53,452 bases of DNA from an uncultured Pelagibacteraceae bacterium (lineage in GTDB: Bacteria; Pseudomonadota; Alphaproteobacteria; Pelagibacterales; Pelagibacteraceae): assembly GCA_902540595.1 (NCBI GenBank), contig CACBNI010000008.1, positions 1 through 53,452 of the forward strand. The letters run 5' to 3'. A program made the translations under genes and the position numbers. Position 1 is the first letter of the stretch. Each line of letters starts with the position of its first letter. The notes under the pieces are model-generated. The model had not been told where the DNA came from. It searched no databases and saw nothing but the letters and a program-made list of their open reading frames with translations. Below, piece by piece: positions 37,456-45,480 of the stretch.

Positions 37456-37962
37456 ATGAATAATGTACGTGATAAAAAAAGGGCAAACAAAAGTTTGCCC
37501 TTTTTTTTTAGGACAGAATTTAAAGTTTTTTTTTTAATTATTTTAGTTTCAATAATTCTACTTATATCAACTTTTTCATTTGATACTGTTCCACCGATTT
37601 TAAACAGAGGTATTCAACCAGCAACGTTCCCGAAGGGATTACTAGTCTTAATTATAGCGTTAACTACAATTATTTATTATTTGTCTTTTAAAAAACCTTG
37701 GAAAAAAGAAAAAAGTTTACCAAAGCCTTTTTTTCTTACAATTTTAAGTTTCATTATTTTTATAATTATCTCAAAAACTTTAGATTTTTTTCTAGCAATC
37801 TCAGTATTGTCAATTTTTGTTTCTTATTATTGGGGCGAAAGAAGAATATTTTATTTATTATTAGTAAGTATAATTTTTCCTTTAGTTGTCTTTATTTTTT
37901 TTGAAATGATTTTAGGACTACGATTTCCTCCTGGAATAATCACTAATCTTTATTACTATTAA
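37456..37962 (+). CDS. tctB: TctB-family small membrane subunit
   Basis: A 168-residue membrane protein with about four hydrophobic segments, the small subunit of the tripartite tricarboxylate transporter; the identification rests on length, topology, the GIQPATFPK loop and its place between tctC and tctA. The ATG at 37456 is the only usual start codon before the first membrane segment, yet residues about 7-18 are encoded by the terminator hairpin and its T-run. Either the hairpin lies in the coding region or translation starts at an unusual codon further down. Confidence 0.82.
   Translation: MNNVRDKKRANKSLPFFFRTEFKVFFLIILVSIILLISTFSFDTVPPILNRGIQPATFPKGLLVLIIALTTIIYYLSFKKPWKKEKSLPKPFFLTILSFIIFIIISKTLDFFLAISVLSIFVSYYWGERRIFYLLLVSIIFPLVVFIFFEMILGLRFPPGIITNLYYY
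37474..37509 (+). terminator. Intrinsic terminator / attenuator between tctC and tctB
   Basis: A perfect stem GGGCAAAC (37481-37488) and GTTTGCCC (37493-37500) with an AAAA loop, lengthened by an A-run before and nine T residues after. It fits a strong rho-independent terminator. It starts 43 bases after the tctC stop and lies inside the 5' end of the tctB reading frame. Confidence 0.88.
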
Positions 37963-37963
37963 A

Positions 37964-39442
37964 ATGGATAATTTAATTTTAATGATGGCTCCTTTGTTTA
38001 GCTCAAAGCTATTATTAGTTTTGTTATTTGGAACTTTGTTTGGGTTAGTTTTAGGAGTTCTGCCTGGTTTAGGTCCTACGACGGGTGGTGCATTAATATT
38101 ACCTTTCACTATGACTTTAGATCCACTTTCTGCAATTATTTTATTAACGTCTATATATTGTGCAGGAACATACGGTGGAGCAATCACAGCTGTACTTATA
38201 AATACACCTGGCACTCCAGCAGCAGCAGCAACATGTTTAGACGGATATCCTTTAGCTCAAAAAGGTGAAGCAGGTAGAGCTTTAGGTATGGCAACGGTTT
38301 CAAGTACAGTTGGTGGGATATTTAGTGTAATTGTATTAGTATTTTTCGCACCAATATTGGCAAATCTTGCATATGAATTTGGTCAACCTGAATATTTTGC
38401 TTTAGCAATTTTTGGATTAACGATGTTGGCTTCTATCGGGGATGGTAGTCCAATAAAAAATTTAATAGCTGGAGCTTTTGGAATTTTAATTTCAACAGTT
38501 GGAAAAGATTTTATGACATCAATAGATAGATTTACTTATGGTATAAATGAACTTTCAGTAGGTATAGGATTTATTCCGGTTGTTGTCGGTTTGTTTGCTA
38601 TTAGTGAAATGTTAACTCAATCTACATTACTCGATCAAGTATTTAAGAGAGTAGCCCTAAAAGCTGTAAAACTTCCAACTAAAGATGATTATAAAAAAAC
38701 CTGGAAAACAATTCTTAGATCAAGTGGAATAGGATCATTTATAGGAGTATTACCAGCAGAAGGAGGGACTGTTGCATCTTTGATTGGTTATTCAGAGGCA
38801 AAAAGATTTTCAAAAAATCCTGAAGAATTTGGTAAAGGATCTGTAGAGGGAATTGCAGGAGCAGAAGCAGCAAACAATGCTGCTACAGGTGGTGCTATGG
38901 TTCCAACCTTAGCACTTGGTATCCCAGGTAGTGCAACTACTGCAGTTATACTAACAGGATTAATTATCCATGGAGTGAGGCCTGGACCAGATCTATTTAA
39001 AGAACAACCTGAATTTCTTTATGGAATTTTTGGAGCAATGTTAATAGCTAATGTTTTGTTTTTTATTTTTGGTTTCTTTGGTGCAAAACTTTTTGCAAGA
39101 ATTACTCTTGTACCTAATAAAATTTTATGGCCAATGATATTTGCAGTATCAGTTTGTGGAACTTACTCACTAAGCCAATCAATAATTGATGTATGGATAA
39201 TGTTATTTTTTGGTGTGCTAGGTTTTTTTATGAGACGATATGGTTTTTCAGTTGTTCCAGTTATTATTGGATTAATTTTAGGAGAACTTGTTGAAGGAAC
39301 TCTGAGACAATCAATTGTAATATTTGATGGAAATTGGCTTATGTTTTTAACTAGACCCATTGCCTTAACATTTTTTGTTTTATCTTTAATTGCACTTGCT
39401 TTTCCTTTAATAAGATCCAAAAAAAATAAAAAAATTATATGA
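37964..39442 (+). CDS. tctA: TctA-family large membrane subunit
   Basis: A 492-residue inner-membrane protein, the channel of the tripartite tricarboxylate transporter. It has about twelve hydrophobic segments and the two signature repeats GVLPGLGPTTGGALILPF near the N-terminus and AEGGTVASLIGYSEAKR in the middle, with GAEAANNAATGGAMVPTLAL. The start is one base after the tctB stop and its 3' end overlaps the SDR gene by 4 bases (ATGA). Confidence 0.95.
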   Translation: MDNLILMMAPLFSSKLLLVLLFGTLFGLVLGVLPGLGPTTGGALILPFTMTLDPLSAIILLTSIYCAGTYGGAITAVLINTPGTPAAAATCLDGYPLAQKGEAGRALGMATVSSTVGGIFSVIVLVFFAPILANLAYEFGQPEYFALAIFGLTMLASIGDGSPIKNLIAGAFGILISTVGKDFMTSIDRFTYGINELSVGIGFIPVVVGLFAISEMLTQSTLLDQVFKRVALKAVKLPTKDDYKKTWKTILRSSGIGSFIGVLPAEGGTVASLIGYSEAKRFSKNPEEFGKGSVEGIAGAEAANNAATGGAMVPTLALGIPGSATTAVILTGLIIHGVRPGPDLFKEQPEFLYGIFGAMLIANVLFFIFGFFGAKLFARITLVPNKILWPMIFAVSVCGTYSLSQSIIDVWIMLFFGVLGFFMRRYGFSVVPVIIGLILGELVEGTLRQSIVIFDGNWLMFLTRPIALTFFVLSLIALAFPLIRSKKNKKII

Positions 39443-40188
39443 TACAATTTGATCTAAAAGACAGAGTTGCAGTTGTTACAGGAGGAGCCCAAGGATTTGG
39501 TTTAGCAATTACACAAAGATTTATAGAGTCAGGAGCAAAAGTTATTATTTGGGATATTGACGAAAGTGAAGCTAAAAAAGCTCTAGAAAAAATAAACTCT
39601 AAAAATTTATCTTACCAAATAGTAGATGTTAGTGATTTCAAAAAGATTAATGAGAAATTAACTGAAACTGAGAGCTCACATGGAAGAATAGATATTTTCA
39701 TAAATAACGCTGGTGTGGCAGGTATGAATACTACAGTTGCAGAATATCCTTTAGAGGAATGGAACAAAGTAATTAATTTAAATCTAAATGCAGTTTTTTA
39801 TTGTTGCAAAGCTGTTGTTCCATTTATGGAAAAAAATGACTATGGAAGAATAGTAAACATAGCATCTATTGCTGGAAAAGAAGGCAATCCAAATGCTAGC
39901 GCATACAGTACATCAAAAGCTGGGGTAATTGGTCTAACCAAATCACTAGGAAAAGAGCTAGCTCAAAAAAATATTGCAGTAAACTGTGTTACACCTGCTG
40001 CTGCAAAAACAAGGATTTTTGATCAAATGACTGAAGAACATATAAATTATATGCTTTCTAAAATTCCAAGAAATAAATTTGCAAAAGTTGAGGAATTAGC
40101 ATCTTTAGTTACATGGTTATCTAGTGAAGAAAATTCTTTTTCAACAGCTGCTGTTTTTGACTTAAGTGGTGGTAGAGCCACATATTAG
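39439..40188 (+). CDS. Short-chain dehydrogenase/reductase (FabG-like sugar-acid dehydrogenase candidate)
   Basis: A 249-residue classical SDR with TGGAQGFG as cofactor loop, NNAG at 89-92 and the catalytic S143, Y156 and K160 (YSTSK). The sequence type resembles 3-oxoacyl-ACP reductase and also 2-keto-3-deoxy-sugar-acid dehydrogenases of non-phosphorylating rhamnose or fucose pathways. Coupling to tctA by a 4-base overlap and the nearby rhamnonate-dehydratase-like gene favour the catabolic reading, by inference. Confidence 0.86.
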   Translation: MIQFDLKDRVAVVTGGAQGFGLAITQRFIESGAKVIIWDIDESEAKKALEKINSKNLSYQIVDVSDFKKINEKLTETESSHGRIDIFINNAGVAGMNTTVAEYPLEEWNKVINLNLNAVFYCCKAVVPFMEKNDYGRIVNIASIAGKEGNPNASAYSTSKAGVIGLTKSLGKELAQKNIAVNCVTPAAAKTRIFDQMTEEHINYMLSKIPRNKFAKVEELASLVTWLSSEENSFSTAAVFDLSGGRATY

Positions 40189-40190
40189 TT

Positions 40191-41093
40191 ATGCAAATAG
40201 GAATTGATGTTGGTGCAACAAAAATAGAAAGTGTTGTATTAGAAGAAAATGGCCAAGAAAAACACAGGTCAAGAACATCATGTCCTAAAGATTATCTATC
40301 AATAGTAAATGCTATTAAAACTATTAGCCAAAAATTAGAAAAAGAATTCAAAATGGAATTACCTATTGGAGTATGTCATCCTGGTATTCACTCTCCTCAA
40401 ACAGGTTTAGTTAAAAATGCCCCGAATTGTTACTGGCTAGAAAAAAAACCATTTCAAAATGATTTACGTAAAGCGCTTGGTAAAGAGGTTTTTTGTGAAA
40501 ATGATGCAAATTGTTTTGCACTATCTGAAGCAATAGATGGGTCAGGGAAAAATTATAAAATAGTTTATGGTATTATTTTAGGTTCAGGCGCAGGTGGTGG
40601 CCTTGTAATCGATAAACAAATTATAAGTGGACCAAATGGTGTAGCTGGTGAGTGGGGACATAATCAAATTCCTTATTTTGCAGCCAAAAAAGAAAATTTT
40701 GACTCTAATAATTCAAGAGAGGCAGAAATAGAAAGTTTTATCTCTGGCCTAGGTTTAGCTAAAAGATTTAATAAAATTTATGGAAAAAATTTAAAAACAA
40801 ATGAGATCTTCGAGTTAAATCGCAAACATGACTTAGATGCAGAAAAATTTATAGATGACTTTAAAGTAAATTTGGCAATGTCACTTTCAAGTATCATAAA
40901 TATATTAGACCCTGATGCATTTATATTTGGTGGTGGTGTGTCAAACGAAATTGATTTTTTAAGCGAAGTAGAGTCGATGGTAAAAAAATTTGTCATCGGT
41001 AAAGAATATCAAGGAGTTTTTTTAAAACCTAAGTTTGGTGATGCAAGTGGTGTAAGAGGTGCTGCTCGTTTAGGAAGGAATTCAGCTAAATAA
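40191..41093 (+). CDS. ROK-family sugar kinase lacking the zinc motif
   Basis: A 300-residue ASKHA-fold kinase of the ROK group. The phosphate loop GIDVGATKIES, the catalytic block ENDAN (D105), GSGAGGG (131-137) and EWGH (154-157) are present. The usual zinc-binding CxCGxxGCxE motif that follows is absent: residues 166-182 contain no cysteine. Function as a glucose, fructose or N-acetylhexosamine kinase is the family norm, but the missing zinc site makes substrate prediction unsafe. It lies 2 bases after the SDR gene. Confidence 0.87.
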   Translation: MQIGIDVGATKIESVVLEENGQEKHRSRTSCPKDYLSIVNAIKTISQKLEKEFKMELPIGVCHPGIHSPQTGLVKNAPNCYWLEKKPFQNDLRKALGKEVFCENDANCFALSEAIDGSGKNYKIVYGIILGSGAGGGLVIDKQIISGPNGVAGEWGHNQIPYFAAKKENFDSNNSREAEIESFISGLGLAKRFNKIYGKNLKTNEIFELNRKHDLDAEKFIDDFKVNLAMSLSSIINILDPDAFIFGGGVSNEIDFLSEVESMVKKFVIGKEYQGVFLKPKFGDASGVRGAARLGRNSAK

Positions 41094-41206
41094 TATTACA
41101 ACCTTAAATTGAATTATAAATTCAACAAAAAAATTTTTTCCTAAAAATACAGTTAAAAAAAACTTATAAAATAATATCAACTTTGAGTTGTAAAAAATCT
41201 TTTTAA

Positions 41207-41236
41207 TTTACAATTGACCTTCAATCTACCTATAGT
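41207..41236 (+). promoter_or_regulatory. Predicted promoter of the glucose-type ABC operon
   Basis: A -35-like TTTACA (41207-41212) and -10-like TATAGT (41231-41236) with an 18-base spacer, in the 190-base gap before the binding protein gene. The remainder of the gap shows an inverted repeat at 41109-41125 (TTGAATT/AATTCAA) and A/T runs but no gene. A GGGAAGAG ribosome site precedes the start at 41284. Confidence 0.42.
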
Positions 41237-41283
41237 CTTTTTTTATATAAAAAACGTTAAATAACAAAAAGGGAAGAGAAGAT

Positions 41284-42540
41284 ATGAGAAAACTATTAAT
41301 CGCTTTAATAGCATTTGCATTTACATCTACTTCATCTTATGCAGCTCCAAAAATTGAGGTTTTGCACTGGTGGACATCAGGTGGTGAGGCAGCTGCTTTA
41401 AAAGTTTTAAAAGATGATTTTGCCGCTAATGGTGGTGAGTGGTTGGACATGCCTGTAACTGGTGGTGGTGGAGATGCTGCTAACGTTGCTTTAAAAGCAA
41501 GAATTGTTGCTGGTGATCCTCCATCTGCCTCACAAATTAAAGGTCCTACAATTCAAGAGTATGACCAAGAAGGTGTAGTAGCTCCATATAACATAGACTC
41601 AATTGCTCAATCTGAAGGTTGGGATAATTTACTAGATCCTATGATTGCAGCTATTCACAAATGTGAAAATAATAGCGGACCTTATTGTGCTGCTCCAGTA
41701 AATATTCATAGAATTGACTGGATGTGGGCAAATAAAGCTGTGTTTGATGCAAATGGTATTTCAGTTCCAACAACATGGGATGAATTAAATGCTGCTGCTG
41801 AAAAATTGAAAGCTGCTGGTATTATTCCTTTTGCTCACGGCGGACAAGCTTGGCAAGATGCTACAGTTTTTGAAGCAGTTGCTATGGGTTTAGGCGGCAA
41901 TAACTATTACAAAAATTGTTATGTAGATTTAAAAGAAAGCTGTTTAAGAAGTGAAACTACTGTTAAAGTTTTTGATCAAATGAGAAAACTACAAAGTTAT
42001 ACTGACGAAGGTAGCCCAGGAAGAGACTGGAACGTTGCTACTGGTATGGTTATCGAAGGTAAAGCTGGTTTTCAAATCATGGGTGACTGGGCTAAAGGCG
42101 AGTTTACAGCTGCTGGCAAAGTTCCAGGTGTAGACTACTACTGTGCTGCAACTCCATCAAACAACGGTTATTTATATAACGTAGATAGCTTTATTTTTTA
42201 TAAATCTAGTGATCCAGACAAACAAGCTGGCCAACAATTATTGGCTAAACTAATGATGGGTAAAAACTTTCAAAAAGTTTTCAACTTATACAAAGGTTCA
42301 ATACCAGCTCGTCTAGACGTATCAATGGATGAATTTGATAAGTGTGCAAAAACATCTAATGCAGATATCAAAACTGCAGGTGCAAAAGGTGGACTTGTTC
42401 CAAGTTTTGCTCATGGTATGGCTCAAGGAAATACTATGAAAGCCGCTCTACAAGATATTATCACAGAACACTTTAACTCTGATATGTCTTCAGTAGATGC
42501 TGCTAATGCTTTAGCTGACTCAGTTTTAGCAAATATGTAA
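41284..42540 (+). CDS. Glucose/mannose-type ABC binding protein (GtsA-like)
   Basis: A 418-residue periplasmic binding protein with a signal peptide cut likely after A20 (SSYA-APK). It strongly resembles the GtsA glucose-binding group: EVLHWWTSGGEAAALKVLKD, TGGGGDAANVALKAR, PPSASQIKGP, APVNIHRIDWMW and FQIMGDWAKGEF. The mature chain has six cysteines placed as possible pairs (CENNSGPYC, CYVDLKESC), which would suit disulfides in the periplasm. A terminator follows immediately, then the permease genes. Confidence 0.92.
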   Translation: MRKLLIALIAFAFTSTSSYAAPKIEVLHWWTSGGEAAALKVLKDDFAANGGEWLDMPVTGGGGDAANVALKARIVAGDPPSASQIKGPTIQEYDQEGVVAPYNIDSIAQSEGWDNLLDPMIAAIHKCENNSGPYCAAPVNIHRIDWMWANKAVFDANGISVPTTWDELNAAAEKLKAAGIIPFAHGGQAWQDATVFEAVAMGLGGNNYYKNCYVDLKESCLRSETTVKVFDQMRKLQSYTDEGSPGRDWNVATGMVIEGKAGFQIMGDWAKGEFTAAGKVPGVDYYCAATPSNNGYLYNVDSFIFYKSSDPDKQAGQQLLAKLMMGKNFQKVFNLYKGSIPARLDVSMDEFDKCAKTSNADIKTAGAKGGLVPSFAHGMAQGNTMKAALQDIITEHFNSDMSSVDAANALADSVLANM

Positions 42541-42552
42541 AAATACAAAATT

Positions 42553-42588
42553 AAAAAGGCCACTTTTAAGTAAGTGGCCTTTTTTTTT
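42553..42588 (+). terminator. Intrinsic terminator after the GtsA-like gene
   Basis: A stem of GGCCACTT (42558-42565) and AAGTGGCC (42572-42579), a 6-base loop, extra A-T pairs and a run of nine T residues. It lies between the binding protein and permease genes, so only read-through transcripts would reach the membrane components. Confidence 0.92.
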
Positions 42589-42610
42589 AAATCAAAATTA
42601 AATATATTCA

Positions 42611-43486
42611 ATGTTCAAGTGGCTAGAAAAAAATTTACCTAAAATCGTGATGGCTCCTGCAGTTGGGCTTATTGGATGGTTTGTTTATGGTTTTGTGCTT
42701 TGGACTTTATATATATCTTTTACAAATTCAAAAATATTACCTAAATATGAATTATGGGGTTTTGGACAATACGAAAAGTTATGGGCATCAAGAAAGTGGC
42801 TCATTTCAGTTGATAATTTATTAGTATTCACTGCATTATTTTTAATATTTTGCATCGTTATAGGAATAATTTTAGCTATTTTTCTAGATCAAAAAATTAG
42901 AGCTGAAGGTGTATTAAGGACAATTTATTTATACCCAATGGCTTTGTCTTTTATTGTTACGGGTACTGCTTGGAAATGGATTTTAAACCCTACACTTGGT
43001 ATCCAAAAAATGTTCATTGACTGGGGATTTGAAAATTTTACATTTGACTGGCTAGTTAATCGAGAAATGGCCATATATACAATTGTTATAGCAGGTGTAT
43101 GGCAATCTGCTGGTTTTGTAATGGCTTTATTTTTGGCAGGTTTAAGATCTGTTGAGGATGAAATTGTAAAAGCTGCAAAAATAGACGGCGCTGGTTTATT
43201 TACTGTTTATTGGAAAATATTACTACCTATGATGAGGCCTGTATTCTTTACAAGTTTTGTAATTTTAGTTCATATATCTATTAAAAGTTATGATCTTATA
43301 GTTGCCTTAACACAAGGTGGACCAGGTATTTCAACCACAATGCCAGCTTTATTTATGACACAAGCAGCATTTCATAAAAGTCAAGTAGGATTATCTGCAG
43401 CAAGTGCGATGATGATGTTTATGGCTGTAGCTGCTGTAATAATTCCTTATTTATATTCAGAACTGAGGAGAGAAAATGCAAGATAA
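42611..43486 (+). CDS. Sugar ABC transporter permease (MalF/GtsB type)
   Basis: A 291-residue inner-membrane protein with about six hydrophobic segments. The EAA loop that contacts the ATPase is visible in DEIVKAAKIDGAGLFTVYWK and ILLPMMRPV. It forms a heterodimer with the MalG-type permease encoded next, overlapping by 11 bases. Together with the GtsA-like protein and the ATPase it makes a CUT1 importer for glucose or a similar sugar. Confidence 0.93.
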   Translation: MFKWLEKNLPKIVMAPAVGLIGWFVYGFVLWTLYISFTNSKILPKYELWGFGQYEKLWASRKWLISVDNLLVFTALFLIFCIVIGIILAIFLDQKIRAEGVLRTIYLYPMALSFIVTGTAWKWILNPTLGIQKMFIDWGFENFTFDWLVNREMAIYTIVIAGVWQSAGFVMALFLAGLRSVEDEIVKAAKIDGAGLFTVYWKILLPMMRPVFFTSFVILVHISIKSYDLIVALTQGGPGISTTMPALFMTQAAFHKSQVGLSAASAMMMFMAVAAVIIPYLYSELRRENAR

Positions 43487-44381
43487 TCTTCAATCATCCT
43501 CTTATAAAGAATTAGAGCAAAAATCTAAATATACAAATATGTTTTTGAGGTGGTTTTTGTATTTCGTTTTAATTCTTTTTGCTTCGTATTTTATCTTTCC
43601 GCTTTATGTAATGGTTGTCACTTCTCTTAAAACAATGGAGGAAATTCGACAAGGAACACTTTTAACCTGGCCTAGTTCGTTAAATTTTGACTCATGGTTA
43701 GTTGCTTGGGGTGGAAGAGGTTATGGAGCAGGAGACACTTTTTTAAGACCCTATTTTTGGAATTCAATTAAGATGGTAGTGCCAGCAGTATTTTTTTCGA
43801 CATTTATAGGAGCAATGACTGGTTATGTTTTAACTAAATGGAGATTTAAAGGAGATCAGTGGGTTTTTCTTTTTTTATTATTTGGATGTTTTATCCCTTT
43901 TCAAGCAATATTACTTCCTATGGCTAGAACCTTGGGAACTTTAGGAATATCAAATTCAGTTGTAGGACTTGTTTTAGTTCACACAGTTTATGGAATTCCA
44001 TTCACCACTTTATTTTTTAGAAATTATTATATTTCTGTACCAACTGAATTAGTGAAAGCTGCAAGAATAGATGGGGCAGGTTTTTTTAAAATATTTTTTA
44101 AAATTTTACTTCCTATTTCGGCACCAATAATAGTTGTAACTGTTATTTGGCAATTTACCCAAATCTGGAATGACTTTTTGTTTGGATCAACTTTTTCATT
44201 TGGAGAGGCAGCACCAATTCAGGTTGCTTTAAATAATATGGTTTTATCAAGCACGAGTGTTAAAGAGTATAACGTCGATATGGCCTCAGCTATTATCGCT
44301 GGTATACCAACACTTATTGTATACGTTTTAGCAGGAAAATATTTTATTAGAGGATTAACTTCAGGAGCTGTGAAAGGATAA
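43476..44381 (+). CDS. Sugar ABC transporter permease (MalG/GtsC type)
   Basis: A 301-residue inner-membrane partner permease. It has about six hydrophobic segments and the conserved EAA-loop segment ELVKAARIDGAGFFKIFFK, then ILLPISAPII. Also visible are SLKTMEEIRQG after the first segment and QIWNDFLFG near the end. It overlaps the preceding permease gene by 11 bases and precedes the ATPase gene by 2 bases. Confidence 0.94.
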   Translation: MQDNLQSSSYKELEQKSKYTNMFLRWFLYFVLILFASYFIFPLYVMVVTSLKTMEEIRQGTLLTWPSSLNFDSWLVAWGGRGYGAGDTFLRPYFWNSIKMVVPAVFFSTFIGAMTGYVLTKWRFKGDQWVFLFLLFGCFIPFQAILLPMARTLGTLGISNSVVGLVLVHTVYGIPFTTLFFRNYYISVPTELVKAARIDGAGFFKIFFKILLPISAPIIVVTVIWQFTQIWNDFLFGSTFSFGEAAPIQVALNNMVLSSTSVKEYNVDMASAIIAGIPTLIVYVLAGKYFIRGLTSGAVKG

Positions 44382-44383
44382 GC

Positions 44384-45478
44384 ATGAAAACTTTAAAAAT
44401 TGAGGAACTATCAAAAAACTTTGGAACAACAGAGGTATTGAGAAAAATTAATTTAGAAATTGATGAGGGAAATTTTTTAGTTCTATTGGGACCCTCTGGA
44501 TGTGGAAAATCAACTTTATTGAATATTATTGCAGGGTTAGAGACAATCAATGAAGGAAATGTTTTTATAGATGATTATAATGTCAGTAAAGTAGAGCCAA
44601 AAGACAGAAATATTGCGATGGTTTTTCAATCTTATGCACTTTATCCTTCGATGAATGTTAAAGAAAATATGATTTTTGGCCTTAAACAGGCCAAAACTTC
44701 AAAAGAAAAAATAGAAGGACAATTACAAAAGGTTTCAACATTTTTACAAGTAGACAAATTATTAGAGAGAAAACCATCCCAGTTGTCTGGGGGTCAAAGG
44801 CAGAGAGTTGCTATTGGTAGAGCTTTAGTAAGAGAGCCAAGAATTTTTCTTTTTGACGAACCATTATCTAATCTGGATGCAAAATTAAGAGTAGAAATGA
44901 GAAGAGAAATAAAAAAACTTCATCAACAATTAAAAACTACAGTAGTTTATGTTACTCACGACCAGACAGAAGCTATGAGTTTAGGAACAAAAATTGCCAT
45001 AATGAACCATGGAGTAATTCAGCAAAATGATACTCCAGAAATCATTTACAACAAACCTAGCAATACTTTTGTAGCAGATTTTATTGGTTCTCCTTCGATG
45101 AATTTAATAAAAGGTAAAATAATCCAAAATTCAAATAATATTTCTTTTATTGCTGAAGGGTCTACTTTAGAGGTTCCAATCAATAATTATGATTTCAAAG
45201 AGAAGACAGATTTAAATAACAAAGAAATATATTTTGGAATTAGACCAGAGCATATTTATTTCAAAAAATTAAATGAAGACGACTTTGATATTAATCTACG
45301 AGCTGATTTAAGTGAGTATATTGGGCATGAACAAATAGTCACATTAGACTATTCAAATCAAGAAATTCTAGCAAAGTTCCCATCTACAATTAAGATTGAG
45401 CTTGAAAAAGAAATGAAATTACACTTTGATCTAAAACATACTTCTTTATTTGATTTTAATACAAAGGAAAGACTTTAA
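44384..45478 (+). CDS. Sugar ABC transporter ATPase (MsmK/UgpC/GtsD type)
   Basis: A 364-residue ATPase with Walker A GPSGCGKST, Q-loop AMVFQSYALYP, signature LSGGQRQRVAIGRA, Walker B LFDEPLSNLDAKLR and switch histidine in VTHDQTEA. The C-terminal ~120 residues form the TOBE/OB regulatory domain (FGIRPEHIY) seen in CUT1 ATPases. It energises the MalFG-type permease pair and is followed 2 bases later by an SDR gene. Confidence 0.95.
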   Translation: MKTLKIEELSKNFGTTEVLRKINLEIDEGNFLVLLGPSGCGKSTLLNIIAGLETINEGNVFIDDYNVSKVEPKDRNIAMVFQSYALYPSMNVKENMIFGLKQAKTSKEKIEGQLQKVSTFLQVDKLLERKPSQLSGGQRQRVAIGRALVREPRIFLFDEPLSNLDAKLRVEMRREIKKLHQQLKTTVVYVTHDQTEAMSLGTKIAIMNHGVIQQNDTPEIIYNKPSNTFVADFIGSPSMNLIKGKIIQNSNNISFIAEGSTLEVPINNYDFKEKTDLNNKEIYFGIRPEHIYFKKLNEDDFDINLRADLSEYIGHEQIVTLDYSNQEILAKFPSTIKIELEKEMKLHFDLKHTSLFDFNTKERL

Positions 45479-45480
45479 TT

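Noticed and set aside
41109..41139. Inverted repeat TTGAATT/AATTCAA after the ROK kinase gene as a terminator
   Set aside because: The stem has only two G-C pairs, and the nearby A and T runs pair with each other, so a functional terminator is doubtful.
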